Of a stretch of DNA of 51,299 nucleotides, positions 1 to 8,596 are shown in pieces; positions within the stretch are counted from its first letter, which is position 1, and each line of letters begins with the position of its first letter. The DNA comes from Scytonema tolypothrichoides VB-61278 (GTDB lineage Bacteria > Cyanobacteriota > Cyanobacteriia > Cyanobacteriales > Nostocaceae), in NCBI RefSeq assembly GCF_000828085.3, contig NZ_JXCA02000019.1:586785-638083 (forward strand), in the 5' to 3' direction. The position numbers and the translations under genes were made by a program. The notes under the pieces were generated by a model, which was not told the DNA's origin, did not search any database, and saw only the letters and a list, made by a program, of their open reading frames with translations.

Positions 1-1556
1 CTATGCCCACTCAGGGTTTTGAGTAGCTGCCCCTTGAAACCCCACAACTGTACCGTCTTGTCAACACTGCCAGAAGCAATTGTTTTACCATCGGGACTGA
101 ATGCCACACTCCTGACAACACTGCGATGCCCTTCCAGTCGGTTGTGTTCCCTTATCCCATAAACAACCTGTTGGAGAGTGGTAACTGCCTTCATGCGGTT
201 ACCTGGTTCTACATCCTTATCATATAGCCGTTTTCCTAGCTTCAATACTTCTAGTAAAGCCTCAAAATTTAAATTTGAGGTAAACAGGTTTTCGGAAGTT
301 AAACTTTGCATGAGAATTTCTACGTTTTTGCGGCCATTTTCTTCAGCACGCAGACGTTGACTTTCAGCGTACAGTGTCATCGTGCCCATTGCCACAGAAA
401 ATATTAACCCTCCCGCGAGATATGGTAATAATGGCTTATAACGCTCCCACCAATCCCGCAAATTCAACGGCAAATGTTGATTCAGCCACTTGAAATCAAA
501 CACTTGCTGATAAATTCGATTCCGCACCAGCAAAACATTTTGCTCGCGCCGCACCACGCCTGAAAGCTTGAGGTGCGATTTCACTATCGACTGTTCCTCA
601 TCTAAAACCGACTTACCCCGGCGAATTTCTCGATAAACACTCAAAACACCTTCTTTATCTGGTGCGCGTTTTGTCAGCATATCGCGGACAAACTGCAAGT
701 TGTTGTCTTGTTCACTCATTGCACCCAAGAAAGTACTACTCACTAAGCCGTCAACATCAGCTTGTGACAAACTTTTCTGCGATTGCTGGCTAATAATAGA
801 ACAAAGGCGCTGCGATAAATATGGATGTCCTCCTGTCCACTCCAGCATCCATTTCAACACCTGTTGGGCTTCTTGAGTTGACAGTCCTAGTCCTTGTGCC
901 AGTGGTTTTGCCTCCTCAAAAGTGAAATCAGTCACATCCAGACGCTGACCGATATTAAACGGTGTACGCTTGGAGTCACGTATCAAATCACCTGGAGTTG
1001 CGACACCAATCAGGACAAAAGAAAGACGCTGAAACTCTGGTTCTGAAGCGCGAACAACATAGAGATAGCGAATAGCCGCAAAAAAATCATCAGTAAAATC
1101 TAAGCTGAGAGTCGTATCAATTTCATCGACAAAAATCACTATCGGTGAAGCAACTTCTTGCAGCAAAACCTCTTGAAAAAATGAAGTCAGCCGTTGCGTA
1201 AAACCCAGATGTGAGCGTTCTTGCCACCACTGCACCACATCTGTATCCAGCATCAGAGTTCCTTCAACAATGGTGAGTAACCCCAGATACCACTGTTCAG
1301 CACTCACCTGCACGCCTACCTGAGTCAAATCAATCACAACCGTCTGAATTTCTTCTTCTGCCAGTTGTTCAGCAGTCCGCACCATCAGGCTAGATTTGCC
1401 CATCTGGCGTGAAGTGAGGATATACACAAACTTATTTTCCCGACACAGCGCCAGCAATTCCTCATCAGCTTTGCGGGGAATGTAAATGCCATTTTGGTTG
1501 GCTTGCACAGTACCGCCAACGGTGTAAATGCTTGGGTTGTGTCGAGTTTCATTCAT
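1..1556 (-). CDS. AAA-like ATPase with transmembrane segment and WD40 repeats, 3' part outside window
   Basis: The gene starts at ATG 1554-1556 and runs off the left edge, so about 518 residues are visible. Residues 1-350 form an AAA-like (AAA_35 type) ATPase: Walker A SRQMGKSS near residues 49-56, Walker B IVIFVDEID near 139-147, and GGHPYLSQRLC near 242-252, typical of this family. One hydrophobic segment near 377-396 is probably a membrane anchor. A WD40 repeat begins near 474 (LEGHRSVVRSVAFSPDGKT), and the visible part ends at the start of a second repeat. Family members are thought to act as sensor or signalling ATPases in multicellular bacteria; the ligand is unknown. It lies just downstream of, and parallel to, the CHAT-TIR-AAA gene, whose ATPase domain resembles this one. 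The number of WD40 repeats cannot be seen. Confidence 0.85.
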   Translation of the reverse strand, partial: MNETRHNPSIYTVGGTVQANQNGIYIPRKADEELLALCRENKFVYILTSRQMGKSSLMVRTAEQLAEEEIQTVVIDLTQVGVQVSAEQWYLGLLTIVEGTLMLDTDVVQWWQERSHLGFTQRLTSFFQEVLLQEVASPIVIFVDEIDTTLSLDFTDDFFAAIRYLYVVRASEPEFQRLSFVLIGVATPGDLIRDSKRTPFNIGQRLDVTDFTFEEAKPLAQGLGLSTQEAQQVLKWMLEWTGGHPYLSQRLCSIISQQSQKSLSQADVDGLVSSTFLGAMSEQDNNLQFVRDMLTKRAPDKEGVLSVYREIRRGKSVLDEEQSIVKSHLKLSGVVRREQNVLLVRNRIYQQVFDFKWLNQHLPLNLRDWWERYKPLLPYLAGGLIFSVAMGTMTLYAESQRLRAEENGRKNVEILMQSLTSENLFTSNLNFEALLEVLKLGKRLYDKDVEPGNRMKAVTTLQQVVYGIREHNRLEGHRSVVRSVAFSPDGKTIASGSVDKTVQLWGFKGQLLKTLSGH

Positions 1557-1634
1557 AGATAGAATTTATAGAACGAACCGCAGAGGGCGCAGAGGGCGCA
1601 GAGAGAGGAAAAGAGAGAGAAAAGACTTACTATA

Positions 1635-1744
1635 TGTCATTGCGTTCGCGTAGCGTGCGCTTTGCGCTTACGCAACGAAGTGGAGTGAAGCAATCGCAGG
1701 ATTTGAGATTGCCACGCTACGCTACCGCTCCGCTCGCAATGACA
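1635..1744. repeat. 110-bp palindromic dispersed repeat
   Basis: The segment begins TGTCATTGCG (1635-1644) and ends CGCAATGACA (1735-1744), perfect inverted ends. Inside are several short GC-rich palindromes of the GCGTAGCG / CGCTACGC kind. This is the style of repeat scattered through filamentous cyanobacterial genomes. A related motif is inserted in recJ in this window (near 32905-32930). It lies 10 bp past the stop codon of the CHAT-TIR-AAA gene. Just before it, 1571-1610 carries copies of a CGCAGAGGG motif, also a common cyanobacterial spacer repeat. Confidence 0.7.
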
Positions 1745-1754
1745 AGTATTAGTA

Positions 1755-3878
1755 TTACTCACGCAAGTTCTCCCGGAAATACTCGGCGTAAAGCTGACAG
1801 CGTGGCAAAACTGCTCGTCCTTGTTCGCGCACTAAACCCGCACCCCGCAGCCGCCAGAAGACGCGCTTATCATCACAGATGTTCTGGCGAATGACTTGCA
1901 GCAGCCCTTGAATCAATTCTGTTTTTTTGTGCAGTAGTGAAATGTGGTGACGCAAATGATCTCCAAAAGGACCAGTGTCAGCAGTTGCATTGGCAAACAA
2001 TTTAGTTGTGGAAATTTGCTGACTCGCGACTAGGTAAAGCGCCCGCCGCACCAAGTAAGGATGTCCGCCCAACAAAACTATTAATTGTCTTTCCTCATTG
2101 GAGTTGAAAGGTGAACCGTGACGGCGGTTGAGGTCAATGACTTGTTCTAGTGTAAAATCTTGTAATTCAATCACCAGCCCAACATTAAAAGGTGATTGGT
2201 TAAGGTCGTCAATCAGTTGATAAGGTTCGGTGGAAGTTACCAGCGTCAAATCCAGTTGCTTCCAAATGGGCGTCGTGGCACGGCTATTGTGCCAACTGCG
2301 CAACATCCCAAAGAAACCATTGCGAAAGTCGGCGTCAAAAACCTTATCCACTTCATCCATAGCCAAAACCAGGGGCGTCTTGCCCAACTCTTTTAAAATA
2401 TGGCGTTGAACGTAACGCGTACAACGTTGACTGTTTCCTAGTGGAGTCTTCCAAAACTCCTCGACTCGATCTTCCATTTCCAACTCATCAGTCAGCCAGC
2501 TGCAAAACCCCTTAAAGAAAAGTTCAGCATTTGTGAGGGCAGCTTTGTCAAAAAGTTGAAAATCCAAAAAAGCAACTCGCTTACCTGCATTCACTGCAGC
2601 TTCAATTGCGCGAATCAACAGCGAACTCTTACCAACTTGTCTTGGTCCTTTGATAACGATGGTGACTCCTCGTTGGGTGATTGTCGTGAGGGCAATGCCA
2701 TCCAATGAACGTTCCACATAAAATGCAGATTCGCTGTCCATCGTCCCTTCTGGCATTTCCAACCTGACTGGCTGGGCTGAAGCAAAAGGTCGAGGTAACG
2801 GTGAAGGTTCGCTTGTTTCAAGTAAAATAGCTTTGGCTTGCACCTTATCAATCGGTAACTCACCGCCGCAGACAGCTTGTGTCAACTCTGCTATCAGCCG
2901 TGGTGTATCCTCTTCACCTTGCCAGAAAGCCCAGTTGATATTATTCAGGTAAGCACTCAAAGGATACTGAAACGGTTCGCGATATCCCAAACGCACCGGC
3001 AAAATAGCCGGACGCCCTCCCTGCAATTGCGCCATCTCGTGCGCCATCTTGATTTCTTGTTCCACCATCTCGCTGTAAACTGAACGAAACGAAAGAAAAA
3101 CGATGAGAAAATCTGCTTGACGAATTTCCCCTTCAATGCGTTCAGCCCAGCGCGTCCCAACCAACATTCTTTGATCAATAAAAACCTCATGCTGCTGCGA
3201 CAGCGCTTGAAAAACCTCTAAAGCCACTGGTTCATCCGGCTCAACATCGCGCTTATAACTAATAAAGATACGCTGGCGCGTCGTCTTTTCCGCAAGGGGA
3301 TGATTCAGCGATTTTCTTTTAAACACAGGAGTTTGGTTTTCCTTCAAACCAACAAGCTGAGAACAACCCAACTCATAAGCAAACTCCACCTCTTCCCCAG
3401 CCGCCAAAGCATCGTAAAACGCCACAGCAAAATCAACAGCAGCTTCATCTCCTATCTCCCGATTCATCCCAATCACATACTCAATGTGTTGGCTAATCGC
3501 CTCTGCTTGCACCTGTGAGTAACAAGCGTTCATGAGAACACACTCAACTCCCTTTCTGGCAAATAGCTTAAACATACTCGCTAGCGCGTCTGCTTGCACA
3601 AGCGCTATTTGTCCAGTTTCATCCTCTAGAACAATTCCATCTTCCCCAGCACCGTGTCCACAAAAGTGTACAATTTGGGGTTGAGTGTCGAGAATTGCTC
3701 GATAAAAGTCACGAGAACGAACCGCCCATTTTTGCTCTAGCTTAAACAGTTCTCGCTTATTACCCCGTCGCAATCCCTCATCAATTTCCCGTACCTCTTC
3801 ATCCAGCCGCAACGCAGAAGTGTTTCTTGGATTCGCCGCCAAGAGCAAAATTGTTTTGACACGGGTGTTTTCACTCAT
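1755..3878 (-). CDS. CHAT protease-TIR-AAA ATPase fusion, 707 aa
   Basis: Three domains are readable. Residues 1-190 resemble a CHAT (caspase-like) domain: LLLAANPRNT at the start, HFCGHG at 71-76 giving the likely catalytic His75, and MNACYS giving Cys119. Residues 201-340 are a TIR domain (RQRIFISYKRD at the start; the LSFRS..SEMVEQEI helix places Glu275 where NAD-cleaving TIRs carry their catalytic glutamate). Residues 385-707 are an AAA-like ATPase with Walker A GPRQVGKSSLL (411-421) and Walker B LVLAMDEVD (503-511). Known CHAT, TIR and STAND-like NTPase combinations act in bacterial conflict or cell-death pathways; that role here is inference. All key residues of both effector domains look intact, which is notable for one polypeptide. 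The next gene on the same strand carries a similar ATPase domain fused to WD40 repeats. Confidence 0.85.
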   Translation of the reverse strand: MSENTRVKTILLLAANPRNTSALRLDEEVREIDEGLRRGNKRELFKLEQKWAVRSRDFYRAILDTQPQIVHFCGHGAGEDGIVLEDETGQIALVQADALASMFKLFARKGVECVLMNACYSQVQAEAISQHIEYVIGMNREIGDEAAVDFAVAFYDALAAGEEVEFAYELGCSQLVGLKENQTPVFKRKSLNHPLAEKTTRQRIFISYKRDVEPDEPVALEVFQALSQQHEVFIDQRMLVGTRWAERIEGEIRQADFLIVFLSFRSVYSEMVEQEIKMAHEMAQLQGGRPAILPVRLGYREPFQYPLSAYLNNINWAFWQGEEDTPRLIAELTQAVCGGELPIDKVQAKAILLETSEPSPLPRPFASAQPVRLEMPEGTMDSESAFYVERSLDGIALTTITQRGVTIVIKGPRQVGKSSLLIRAIEAAVNAGKRVAFLDFQLFDKAALTNAELFFKGFCSWLTDELEMEDRVEEFWKTPLGNSQRCTRYVQRHILKELGKTPLVLAMDEVDKVFDADFRNGFFGMLRSWHNSRATTPIWKQLDLTLVTSTEPYQLIDDLNQSPFNVGLVIELQDFTLEQVIDLNRRHGSPFNSNEERQLIVLLGGHPYLVRRALYLVASQQISTTKLFANATADTGPFGDHLRHHISLLHKKTELIQGLLQVIRQNICDDKRVFWRLRGAGLVREQGRAVLPRCQLYAEYFRENLRE

Positions 3879-3992
3879 AGCGGGAGTATGGAGGAAGTAT
3901 GAGAACTTAACTTATTGACAAAAAGAAAAATATGTAGTTAGAGCACAAAGTCAGCATCATAAAATTTTTTGCTGATACTTACACATCATTTT

Positions 3993-4051
3993 ATAGATGA
4001 AACCAAAATTAACTTATGCACAAGTCAGGTGACCTTATTTCTTTTGGAATA
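3993..4051 (-). repeat. Duplicate of the ftsW 3' end (copy A)
   Basis: This stretch matches 4457-4515 closely, with one indel and about a dozen substitutions. The matching block includes GAAACCAAAAT and AACTTATGCACAA. On the minus strand both copies encode the same last codons, LFQKK-stop, of ftsW. Copy A is therefore a detached, untranslated duplicate of the end of the gene, about 460 bp beyond the real end. Confidence 0.75.
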
Positions 4052-4136
4052 GAACATATAGGTAGGGTGTGTTATGCGGTAGGCTAACGCACCATCCCAA
4101 GATCTTGATGCGTTAGACGTTCCGTCTAATACGAAC

Positions 4137-4227
4137 AGGACTTACGCAAAATAATGAAAAAATAAACCGCAAAGGACGCAAAGAACACGAAGTTAAGAGG
4201 GTTTAAAAGAGTTTTTGCGTAAGTCCT
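4137..4227. mobile_element. 91-bp MITE-like element
   Basis: Perfect 15-bp terminal inverted repeats AGGACTTACGCAAAA (4137-4151) and its complement (4213-4227) enclose about 60 bp with no coding capacity. A 5-bp direct repeat ACGAA sits at 4131-4135 and 4229-4233, one base outside each end, and may be a target-site duplication. The interior carries the AACCGCAAAGGACGC motif common in cyanobacterial spacers. No transposase is present, so movement would need one in trans. Confidence 0.7.
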
Positions 4228-4261
4228 AACGAATTTGAAAAAAGAATGCAACACATAGAAA

Positions 4262-4440
4262 ACACCCCTCCCTAACCCTCCCCTTTGTAAGGGGAGCCAG
4301 TGCGTTGCGGAGCCAGTACTGCAGGAGGGTTTCCCTCCGTAGGTATCTGGCGTTGGGGTTCCCAAGGACGGTGCACCTGGCGTGAGGGTGCCCGATAGGG
4401 CGGGTGGGGTATCGCAAACATTTTTTGAATCGGTATAACA
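4262..4440. repeat. GC-rich mosaic dispersed repeat
   Basis: Shares ordered blocks with 8930-9130 in the apcE-apcA spacer: GGAGCCAGTAC, GAGGGTTTCCCTC, GGTTCCC or GGTTTCCC, GCACCTGGCGT and GAGGGTG. The order is the same but block spacing differs, as expected for a repeat family that gains and loses internal units. Reading frames through it look like repeat translation, not a gene. Confidence 0.6.
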
Positions 4441-4499
4441 CACCCTACAATGACTGATACATGAAACCAAAATGAACTTATGCACAACCGAGGTTCGCC

Positions 4500-5693
4500 T
4501 TACTTCTTCTGAAATAACTTTCGTTTCCGCCTCTTCTCGCCCTCCTCTCGCAACGGTACCACTTCCGCTTCACTACTCTGTCGTGCAACCCGAATAATCA
4601 AACCTGATGCCATCAAACTGGCAACCATCGAATTTCCACCATAACTAAACATGGGCAAGGGCAAACCTGTTGTTGGCAAGGCACCAGTGGTGACACCAAT
4701 GTGGAGTAAAGATTGTCCCACCATTAAAATTGTGACACCGATCGCCACCAATCGATACACTGGATGCTTTGCCTTAAGAGCGACAATTAATCCTAAAGTG
4801 GCGTATAAAGCAATCAGTAACAACAACACAACACTACCAACAAAGCCAAACTCCTCAGCAAACACTGCAAAAATAAAATCAGTATCCTGAATTGGCAAAT
4901 AAAACTGCTTTTGTTGAGAAAGCCCAAACCCGGCACCCCATTGTCTACCAGAACCTACAGCTAGCAAACTTTGCACCAGTTGATAGCCATCCCCAGTTGC
5001 ATCAGCCCAAGGATTAAGGAATGACAACACCCGCTTACGCTGATATTCCTTGATACTGATACTCATGACTGCCAACAACACCCCTCCCAATGCTGTTCCT
5101 CCTAAGTACTTGTAAGGTAATCCAGCAGCAAGGGCAATAAACCAAATCGTCATACCACACAGTGCGGTTGTGCTTAAGTTAGGCTGCCCTAAAATACCTA
5201 AAAGAACAAGACCAAAAATACCCAGCCAAAAGAAGCGAACACGCGAACTTAGGTTTTCCCATTGACCAAAAAGTCGCGCACTTTGTAAGACCAAAAAAGG
5301 TTTAATTAATTCAGAAGGTTGAATTGGAAACGGTCCTAAAGCTATCCACCGGGATGCGTCAAAAGCCTTTTTTCCTACTCCTGGTACTAAGGTGGCAAAA
5401 ATCAACATCAAAAGCGCTATCACAAACCAATGAGATATGCTCAAAACTTTATTCAAAGGCGAATGAACAACAATATTGAATACTATGAAACCTACTAGTA
5501 CCCACAAGAGTTGACGCTTAAAGTAGTACAGTCCGTCATGATGACGAACATCAGCTACGGGATAAGATGCCGAAAATAGCATGACTAATCCCACAAACAG
5601 CCAAACCAGTGTTAACCAACGCAATAAACGCGCTTCTAATGCCCAGCTGGACACGGAGTCATCAAAGAATAAAGTCAGGCGGCGTAGATTCAC
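4500..5693 (-). CDS. ftsW: FtsW, SEDS-family peptidoglycan glycosyltransferase
   Basis: The 397-residue protein is polytopic, with roughly ten membrane segments and a basic C-terminal tail rich in K and R. SEDS-family signatures are clear: LFSASYPVA near the N terminus, RWIALGPFPIQPSELIKP in the central region, NPW before the loop, AEEFGFVG, and PLPMFSYGGNS near the end. SEDS proteins polymerise lipid II into glycan strands with a partner class B PBP; FtsW works at the division septum. RodA is the alternative, but length and sequence fit cyanobacterial FtsW better. It is a lone minus-strand gene. Its last codons lie inside the direct repeat at 4457-4515. Confidence 0.88.
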   Translation of the reverse strand: MNLRRLTLFFDDSVSSWALEARLLRWLTLVWLFVGLVMLFSASYPVADVRHHDGLYYFKRQLLWVLVGFIVFNIVVHSPLNKVLSISHWFVIALLMLIFATLVPGVGKKAFDASRWIALGPFPIQPSELIKPFLVLQSARLFGQWENLSSRVRFFWLGIFGLVLLGILGQPNLSTTALCGMTIWFIALAAGLPYKYLGGTALGGVLLAVMSISIKEYQRKRVLSFLNPWADATGDGYQLVQSLLAVGSGRQWGAGFGLSQQKQFYLPIQDTDFIFAVFAEEFGFVGSVVLLLLIALYATLGLIVALKAKHPVYRLVAIGVTILMVGQSLLHIGVTTGALPTTGLPLPMFSYGGNSMVASLMASGLIIRVARQSSEAEVVPLREEGEKRRKRKLFQKK

Positions 5694-6128
5694 GATGAAT
5701 AAAATTTAAATTGTAAGGTGCGATCGTTTAGAGTTGACGTTAATGATACCAAGTTGCTTTCAAAAGGGATTAAATTGTTGATTCCTGTTTCAGGATAAAA
5801 CTTGAGCAAATTGAGAACTCCCACCAAGCAGCAGCGATCATTACAGTACTCAAACCCTGCGACAGGGATGAGAAGAATATTACCCTGTCAACCCAGATTT
5901 TACCCATCGAAATAAAATACCGCCAGATTTTCCCTACACCCTTACACCCTTACACCCTCACACCCTCACACCCTTATCCCCATCAAGTAGGAGAAAAGTC
6001 CTGTTTGAATTTAGGACTTTTTCTCTACGACAACAAAGTGAGATTTGGGACTTTTCCCCCATCTCAAAGAATCATACAAATTCTTATGATTTGAATGTCG
6101 AACTCGATAAATTGGCAACGAGGTCATA
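5694..6128. other. Spacer upstream of ftsW and the Spy-like gene
   Basis: No gene is supported in this divergent spacer. At about 5934-5978 there is a degenerate tandem run of CCCTTACAC / CCCTCACAC units, a low-complexity repeat also hinted at near 9252-9270. The two divergent promoters must lie here, but no clear -35/-10 pair stands out. Confidence 0.6.
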
Positions 6129-6641
6129 ATGAAACTCAAACTTGTGATGATGTTCTCTCTAGTGATTGGGCTTGCTTTGGTAGCTGTTCCCTTAAGCGTA
6201 AAAGCTTTACCCATCGGACATGGTCCAGTTTTTCACGCGCAAAACTTTCCACAATCAGGACCTCCAGGTCAACCTCCAAATATAAACCTAACTGATGCTC
6301 AAAAACAGCGTTTGGACGAGATTGACAAACAAACCAAAGAAAAATTTGATGCCGTTCTCACATCGGAACAACGGCAGAAATTAGAAGAAAAGGTAGCCCA
6401 AATGAGAGACCGTAGAGGTGGGATGCACGGTGGCTTTGGTGGTCCTGGTATTCCTATGCCTCCCCCAGAAGGAGACAAAGGTCCTTTTGCTGATCTGAAT
6501 CTCAGTAATGATCAAAAAGCAAAAATTGAGGAGATTATGCAATCATCTCATGAAGAAGTAAAATCAGTTTTCACTGATGAACAACGCCAACAACTAGACA
6601 AATTTCACCAAAATATGCCAAAGCGACCTCCATTAAGGTAG
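6129..6641 (+). CDS. Spy/CpxP-like periplasmic protein
   Basis: A 170-residue protein with a signal peptide (basic MKLK start, hydrophobic core to about residue 26, ALP cleavage region). The mature part holds two related helical repeats: LTDAQKQRLDEIDKQ with TSEQRQKLEE (about 54-90), and LSNDQKAKIEEIMQ with TDEQRQQLDK (about 123-160). They are separated by a Gly/Met/Pro-rich linker. This two-repeat LTxxQ pattern is that of the Spy/CpxP family of ATP-independent envelope chaperones and metal-responsive proteins. A GAGG ribosome site at about 6119-6122 supports the start. A perfect hairpin follows at 6684-6713. Function beyond the family name is inference. Confidence 0.7.
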   Translation: MKLKLVMMFSLVIGLALVAVPLSVKALPIGHGPVFHAQNFPQSGPPGQPPNINLTDAQKQRLDEIDKQTKEKFDAVLTSEQRQKLEEKVAQMRDRRGGMHGGFGGPGIPMPPPEGDKGPFADLNLSNDQKAKIEEIMQSSHEEVKSVFTDEQRQQLDKFHQNMPKRPPLR

Positions 6642-6683
6642 GAGTCATTTTGCATTTCGCTACAATACACCTTTGAATTAAGT

Positions 6684-6713
6684 AAGCTGGGCATTGCATA
6701 CAATGCCCAGCTT
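6684..6713 (+). terminator. Hairpin between convergent Spy-like gene and apcC
   Basis: Perfect 13-bp stem AAGCTGGGCATTG / CAATGCCCAGCTT with a 4-base loop CATA, 43 bases past the Spy-like stop codon. No T run follows on the plus strand, so it may be a processing or barrier hairpin and not a full intrinsic terminator. Confidence 0.6.
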
Positions 6714-6720
6714 CGTAAAC

Positions 6721-6745
6721 AAAAAAGAGGTCTACGTGACCTCTT
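6721..6745 (-). terminator. Intrinsic terminator of the apc locus
   Basis: Read on the minus strand, AAGAGGTC-ACGTA-GACCTCTT forms an 8-bp stem followed at once by further T residues (the A run at 6721-6726 on the plus strand). It lies 41 bases past the apcC stop. This is a textbook rho-independent terminator shape. Confidence 0.85.
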
Positions 6746-6786
6746 GACAACTCCCTACAAGTCGTATTCAGCTATACTAAGTGAGA

Positions 6787-6993
6787 TTAACTCAAACCAG
6801 TATTAGTTTGCCGCTTACCAGTAGCCAACTCTACCTTGACAATTTTGCCACCTGCTTTTTGAATCCGTTGTTGTTCACTGAACCAGTTTTCGTAGGGAAC
6901 AAGCTTGGTGAAGTAAGTGTTTTGCAGTTCACGCTGAGTACGAATTCGAGTTTGGCTAGGAACACAAGCAGTAATTTTAAACAACCTTGCCAT
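6787..6993 (-). CDS. apcC: Phycobilisome core linker ApcC (LC7.8)
   Basis: The 68-residue protein begins MARLFKITACVPSQTRIRTQRELQ and carries the CpcD-like linker fold (FTKLVPYENWFSEQQRI, then GGKIVKVEL). Length and sequence match ApcC, the small linker that caps allophycocyanin trimers in the phycobilisome core. It is the last gene of apcE-apcA-apcB-apcC, but here a 563-base spacer separates it from apcB. It could come from read-through of the apcAB message or from its own promoter. The terminator at 6721-6745 follows it. Confidence 0.95.
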   Translation of the reverse strand: MARLFKITACVPSQTRIRTQRELQNTYFTKLVPYENWFSEQQRIQKAGGKIVKVELATGKRQTNTGLS

Positions 6994-7556
6994 GTTTTGA
7001 TATCTCCCTATATTGATGTGGAAACTTTTTTATTTGAAGGTACCGCAACTAAATCGAAGATTATAGTTGAGGATTTTTACGCTTAGAACTAGTCCTAACG
7101 TCGCCGGAAAAACTGGTGTCCTCCGTGAGTCGTGGAAACTTTTGTCCTAGAACACTCCAGCGCGATAAGGCTTAATGAAAATCTGCGCATTACCATCAGG
7201 TCTATGTCTTCAGCCTGTGTGCTTTTACAGTACCTTTTGGTAAATTACTATTGGTCTATTATACTACAATGTTGCTTCGCTTTTTATATTGGCTTTGCTT
7301 ACCCCACCTAAAATGTAGGTTGCTTTTTAGTCTTTTTAGGTGAGGACTACGCTCAGTATTTTCTGTTCAAAATTGTCAGTGCAAACTTTTCTCTAATCAC
7401 TCAAAGGCTGGAAATCAAGCATCAATACTAAACTTCTAACACTCATCATACATACGTATTTAGCAAGATAAGCGATTAAAAGTTCTAGCACTCACGATCG
7501 ATTTCCAGACCTTACTTAATAAAGCCGCACTTAAGTTCTCAAGTGCAACCTAGCTT
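6994..7556. other. Long apcB-apcC spacer with two hairpins
   Basis: No gene seen. On the minus strand just past apcB, GCACTT / AAGTGC (7527-7546) makes a weak stem followed by a short T-rich stretch. This could stop or process the apcAB message. Further on, CACCTAAAA (7305-7313) pairs with TTTTAGGTG (7334-7342). Segmented apc transcripts are known in cyanobacteria; linking these hairpins to that is inference. Confidence 0.5.
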
Positions 7557-8045
7557 TTAGCTTAAGCCAGAGGAAATGTAATCTAAGTAAACACCCATTT
7601 CCTTACCAGCATCAGGGCCTACCAAGCTAGCAGTCACTTCTTTGATAGCTTGAATAGCTTGCACGGTAGCACCAACAGGTACACCTAAGGAGTTGTAGGT
7701 TTCTTTCAAACCATTGAGTACACGCTCATCCAAAATGGATGGGTCGCCAGCCAACATAGCGTAGGTAGCATAACGGAGGTAGTAATCCAAGTCGCGGATG
7801 CAAGCAGCATAGCGACGAGTGGTGTACATGTTACCGCCGGGACGGGTAATGTCAGAGTATAGCAGGGACTTAGCCACAGCTTCTTTAACAATTGCAGACG
7901 CGTTAGCAGCAATGGTGGTAGCTGCACGTACGCGCAATTCGCCAGTTGAGAAGTAGCTCTTAAGCTTTTCGAGAGCAGAAGTATCCAAGTACTTACCTTG
8001 AACGTCTGCAGAGTTAATAACAGAGGTAATTGCGTCTTGAGCCAT
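7557..8045 (-). CDS. apcB: Allophycocyanin beta subunit
   Basis: The 162-residue phycobiliprotein begins [20 protein letters not shown]. Cys82 (in [15 protein letters not shown]) is the phycocyanobilin attachment site, and Asn72 (PGGNMY) is the residue that is gamma-N-methylated in beta subunits. Full length for the family. It pairs with ApcA to make the allophycocyanin trimers of the phycobilisome core, which pass light energy to the photosystems. It follows apcA by 65 bases, so the two are surely co-transcribed. Confidence 0.97.
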   Translation of the reverse strand: MAQDAITSVINSADVQGKYLDTSALEKLKSYFSTGELRVRAATTIAANASAIVKEAVAKSLLYSDITRPGGNMYTTRRYAACIRDLDYYLRYATYAMLAGDPSILDERVLNGLKETYNSLGVPVGATVQAIQAIKEVTASLVGPDAGKEMGVYLDYISSGLS

Positions 8046-8110
8046 GTTGTTGATTCCTTATTTCCAACTTTATTGGATTACTTCAGTTTCAGCAGGGAAA
8101 TAACTTCACC

Positions 8111-8596
8111 TTATTGCAAGCCACCGATTACGTAGTCAAAGTAAGAGCCAGCTTCAGCAGCGTCTTCACCAGACAACAGTGACGCAGCAGCGTTCTTCAA
8201 ACCACGAACACCTTCAGCAACACCTTCAATTGGAGTACCAAGGGACTTGTACATTTCGCGAACACCCACAAGACCAATTTCTTCAATGGGGGTGACATCA
8301 CCAGCTACAACGCCGTAGGTGACCAGACGGAGGTAGTAATCTAGGTCGCGCAAACAAGTAGCGGTCATTTCTTGACCGTAAGCATTACCGCCAGGAGAAA
8401 CAACATCAGGACGTCTTTGGAATAGTTGATCACCAGCTTGCTTCACAATACGCTCGCGGTTTTCGGTGATAACTTGAGCAATGCGCAGACGCTTTTCACC
8501 AGTAGTCACAAATCCCTTAATCCGGTCTAATTCGCCAGGACTGAGGTAGCGCGCTTCTGCATCAGCATTCACGATGGACTTCGTGACGATACTCAT
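8111..8596 (-). CDS. apcA: Allophycocyanin alpha subunit
   Basis: The 161-residue protein begins [20 protein letters not shown] and carries the bilin cysteine Cys81 (in [15 protein letters not shown]). Length and sequence are those of canonical ApcA; it is not the truncated ApcD or ApcF type. It forms the alpha-beta monomer with ApcB. A GGAG ribosome site lies a few bases before the start (minus strand). The 733-base gap to apcE upstream should hold the strong apcA promoter. Confidence 0.97.
   Translation of the reverse strand: MSIVTKSIVNADAEARYLSPGELDRIKGFVTTGEKRLRIAQVITENRERIVKQAGDQLFQRRPDVVSPGGNAYGQEMTATCLRDLDYYLRLVTYGVVAGDVTPIEEIGLVGVREMYKSLGTPIEGVAEGVRGLKNAAASLLSGEDAAEAGSYFDYVIGGLQ

Larger units (their letters stand above)
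3879..4499. other. Repeat-rich spacer between the CHAT-TIR gene and ftsW
   Basis: I see no gene in these 621 bases. They hold a direct duplication of the ftsW tail, a 91-bp MITE-like element, a GTAGGGTGTGTTA-type cyanobacterial repeat near 4063-4110 with an inverted partner near 4434-4447, and a GC-rich mosaic repeat at 4262-4440. Any promoter for the CHAT-TIR gene would lie at 3879-3990, which is AT-rich; I could not define it. Confidence 0.7.

Noticed and set aside
1634-1894. Plus-strand reading frame downstream of the first spacer
   Set aside because: It is the translation of the palindromic repeat at 1635-1744 followed by antisense of the CHAT-TIR-AAA gene end.
4126-4487. Three overlapping minus-strand frames in the spacer before ftsW
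   Set aside because: They translate the MITE and mosaic repeat; composition is low-complexity and nothing is conserved.
5934-5978. CCCTTACAC tandem run as a functional element
   Set aside because: Degenerate low-complexity repeat with no clear relation to the neighbouring genes.
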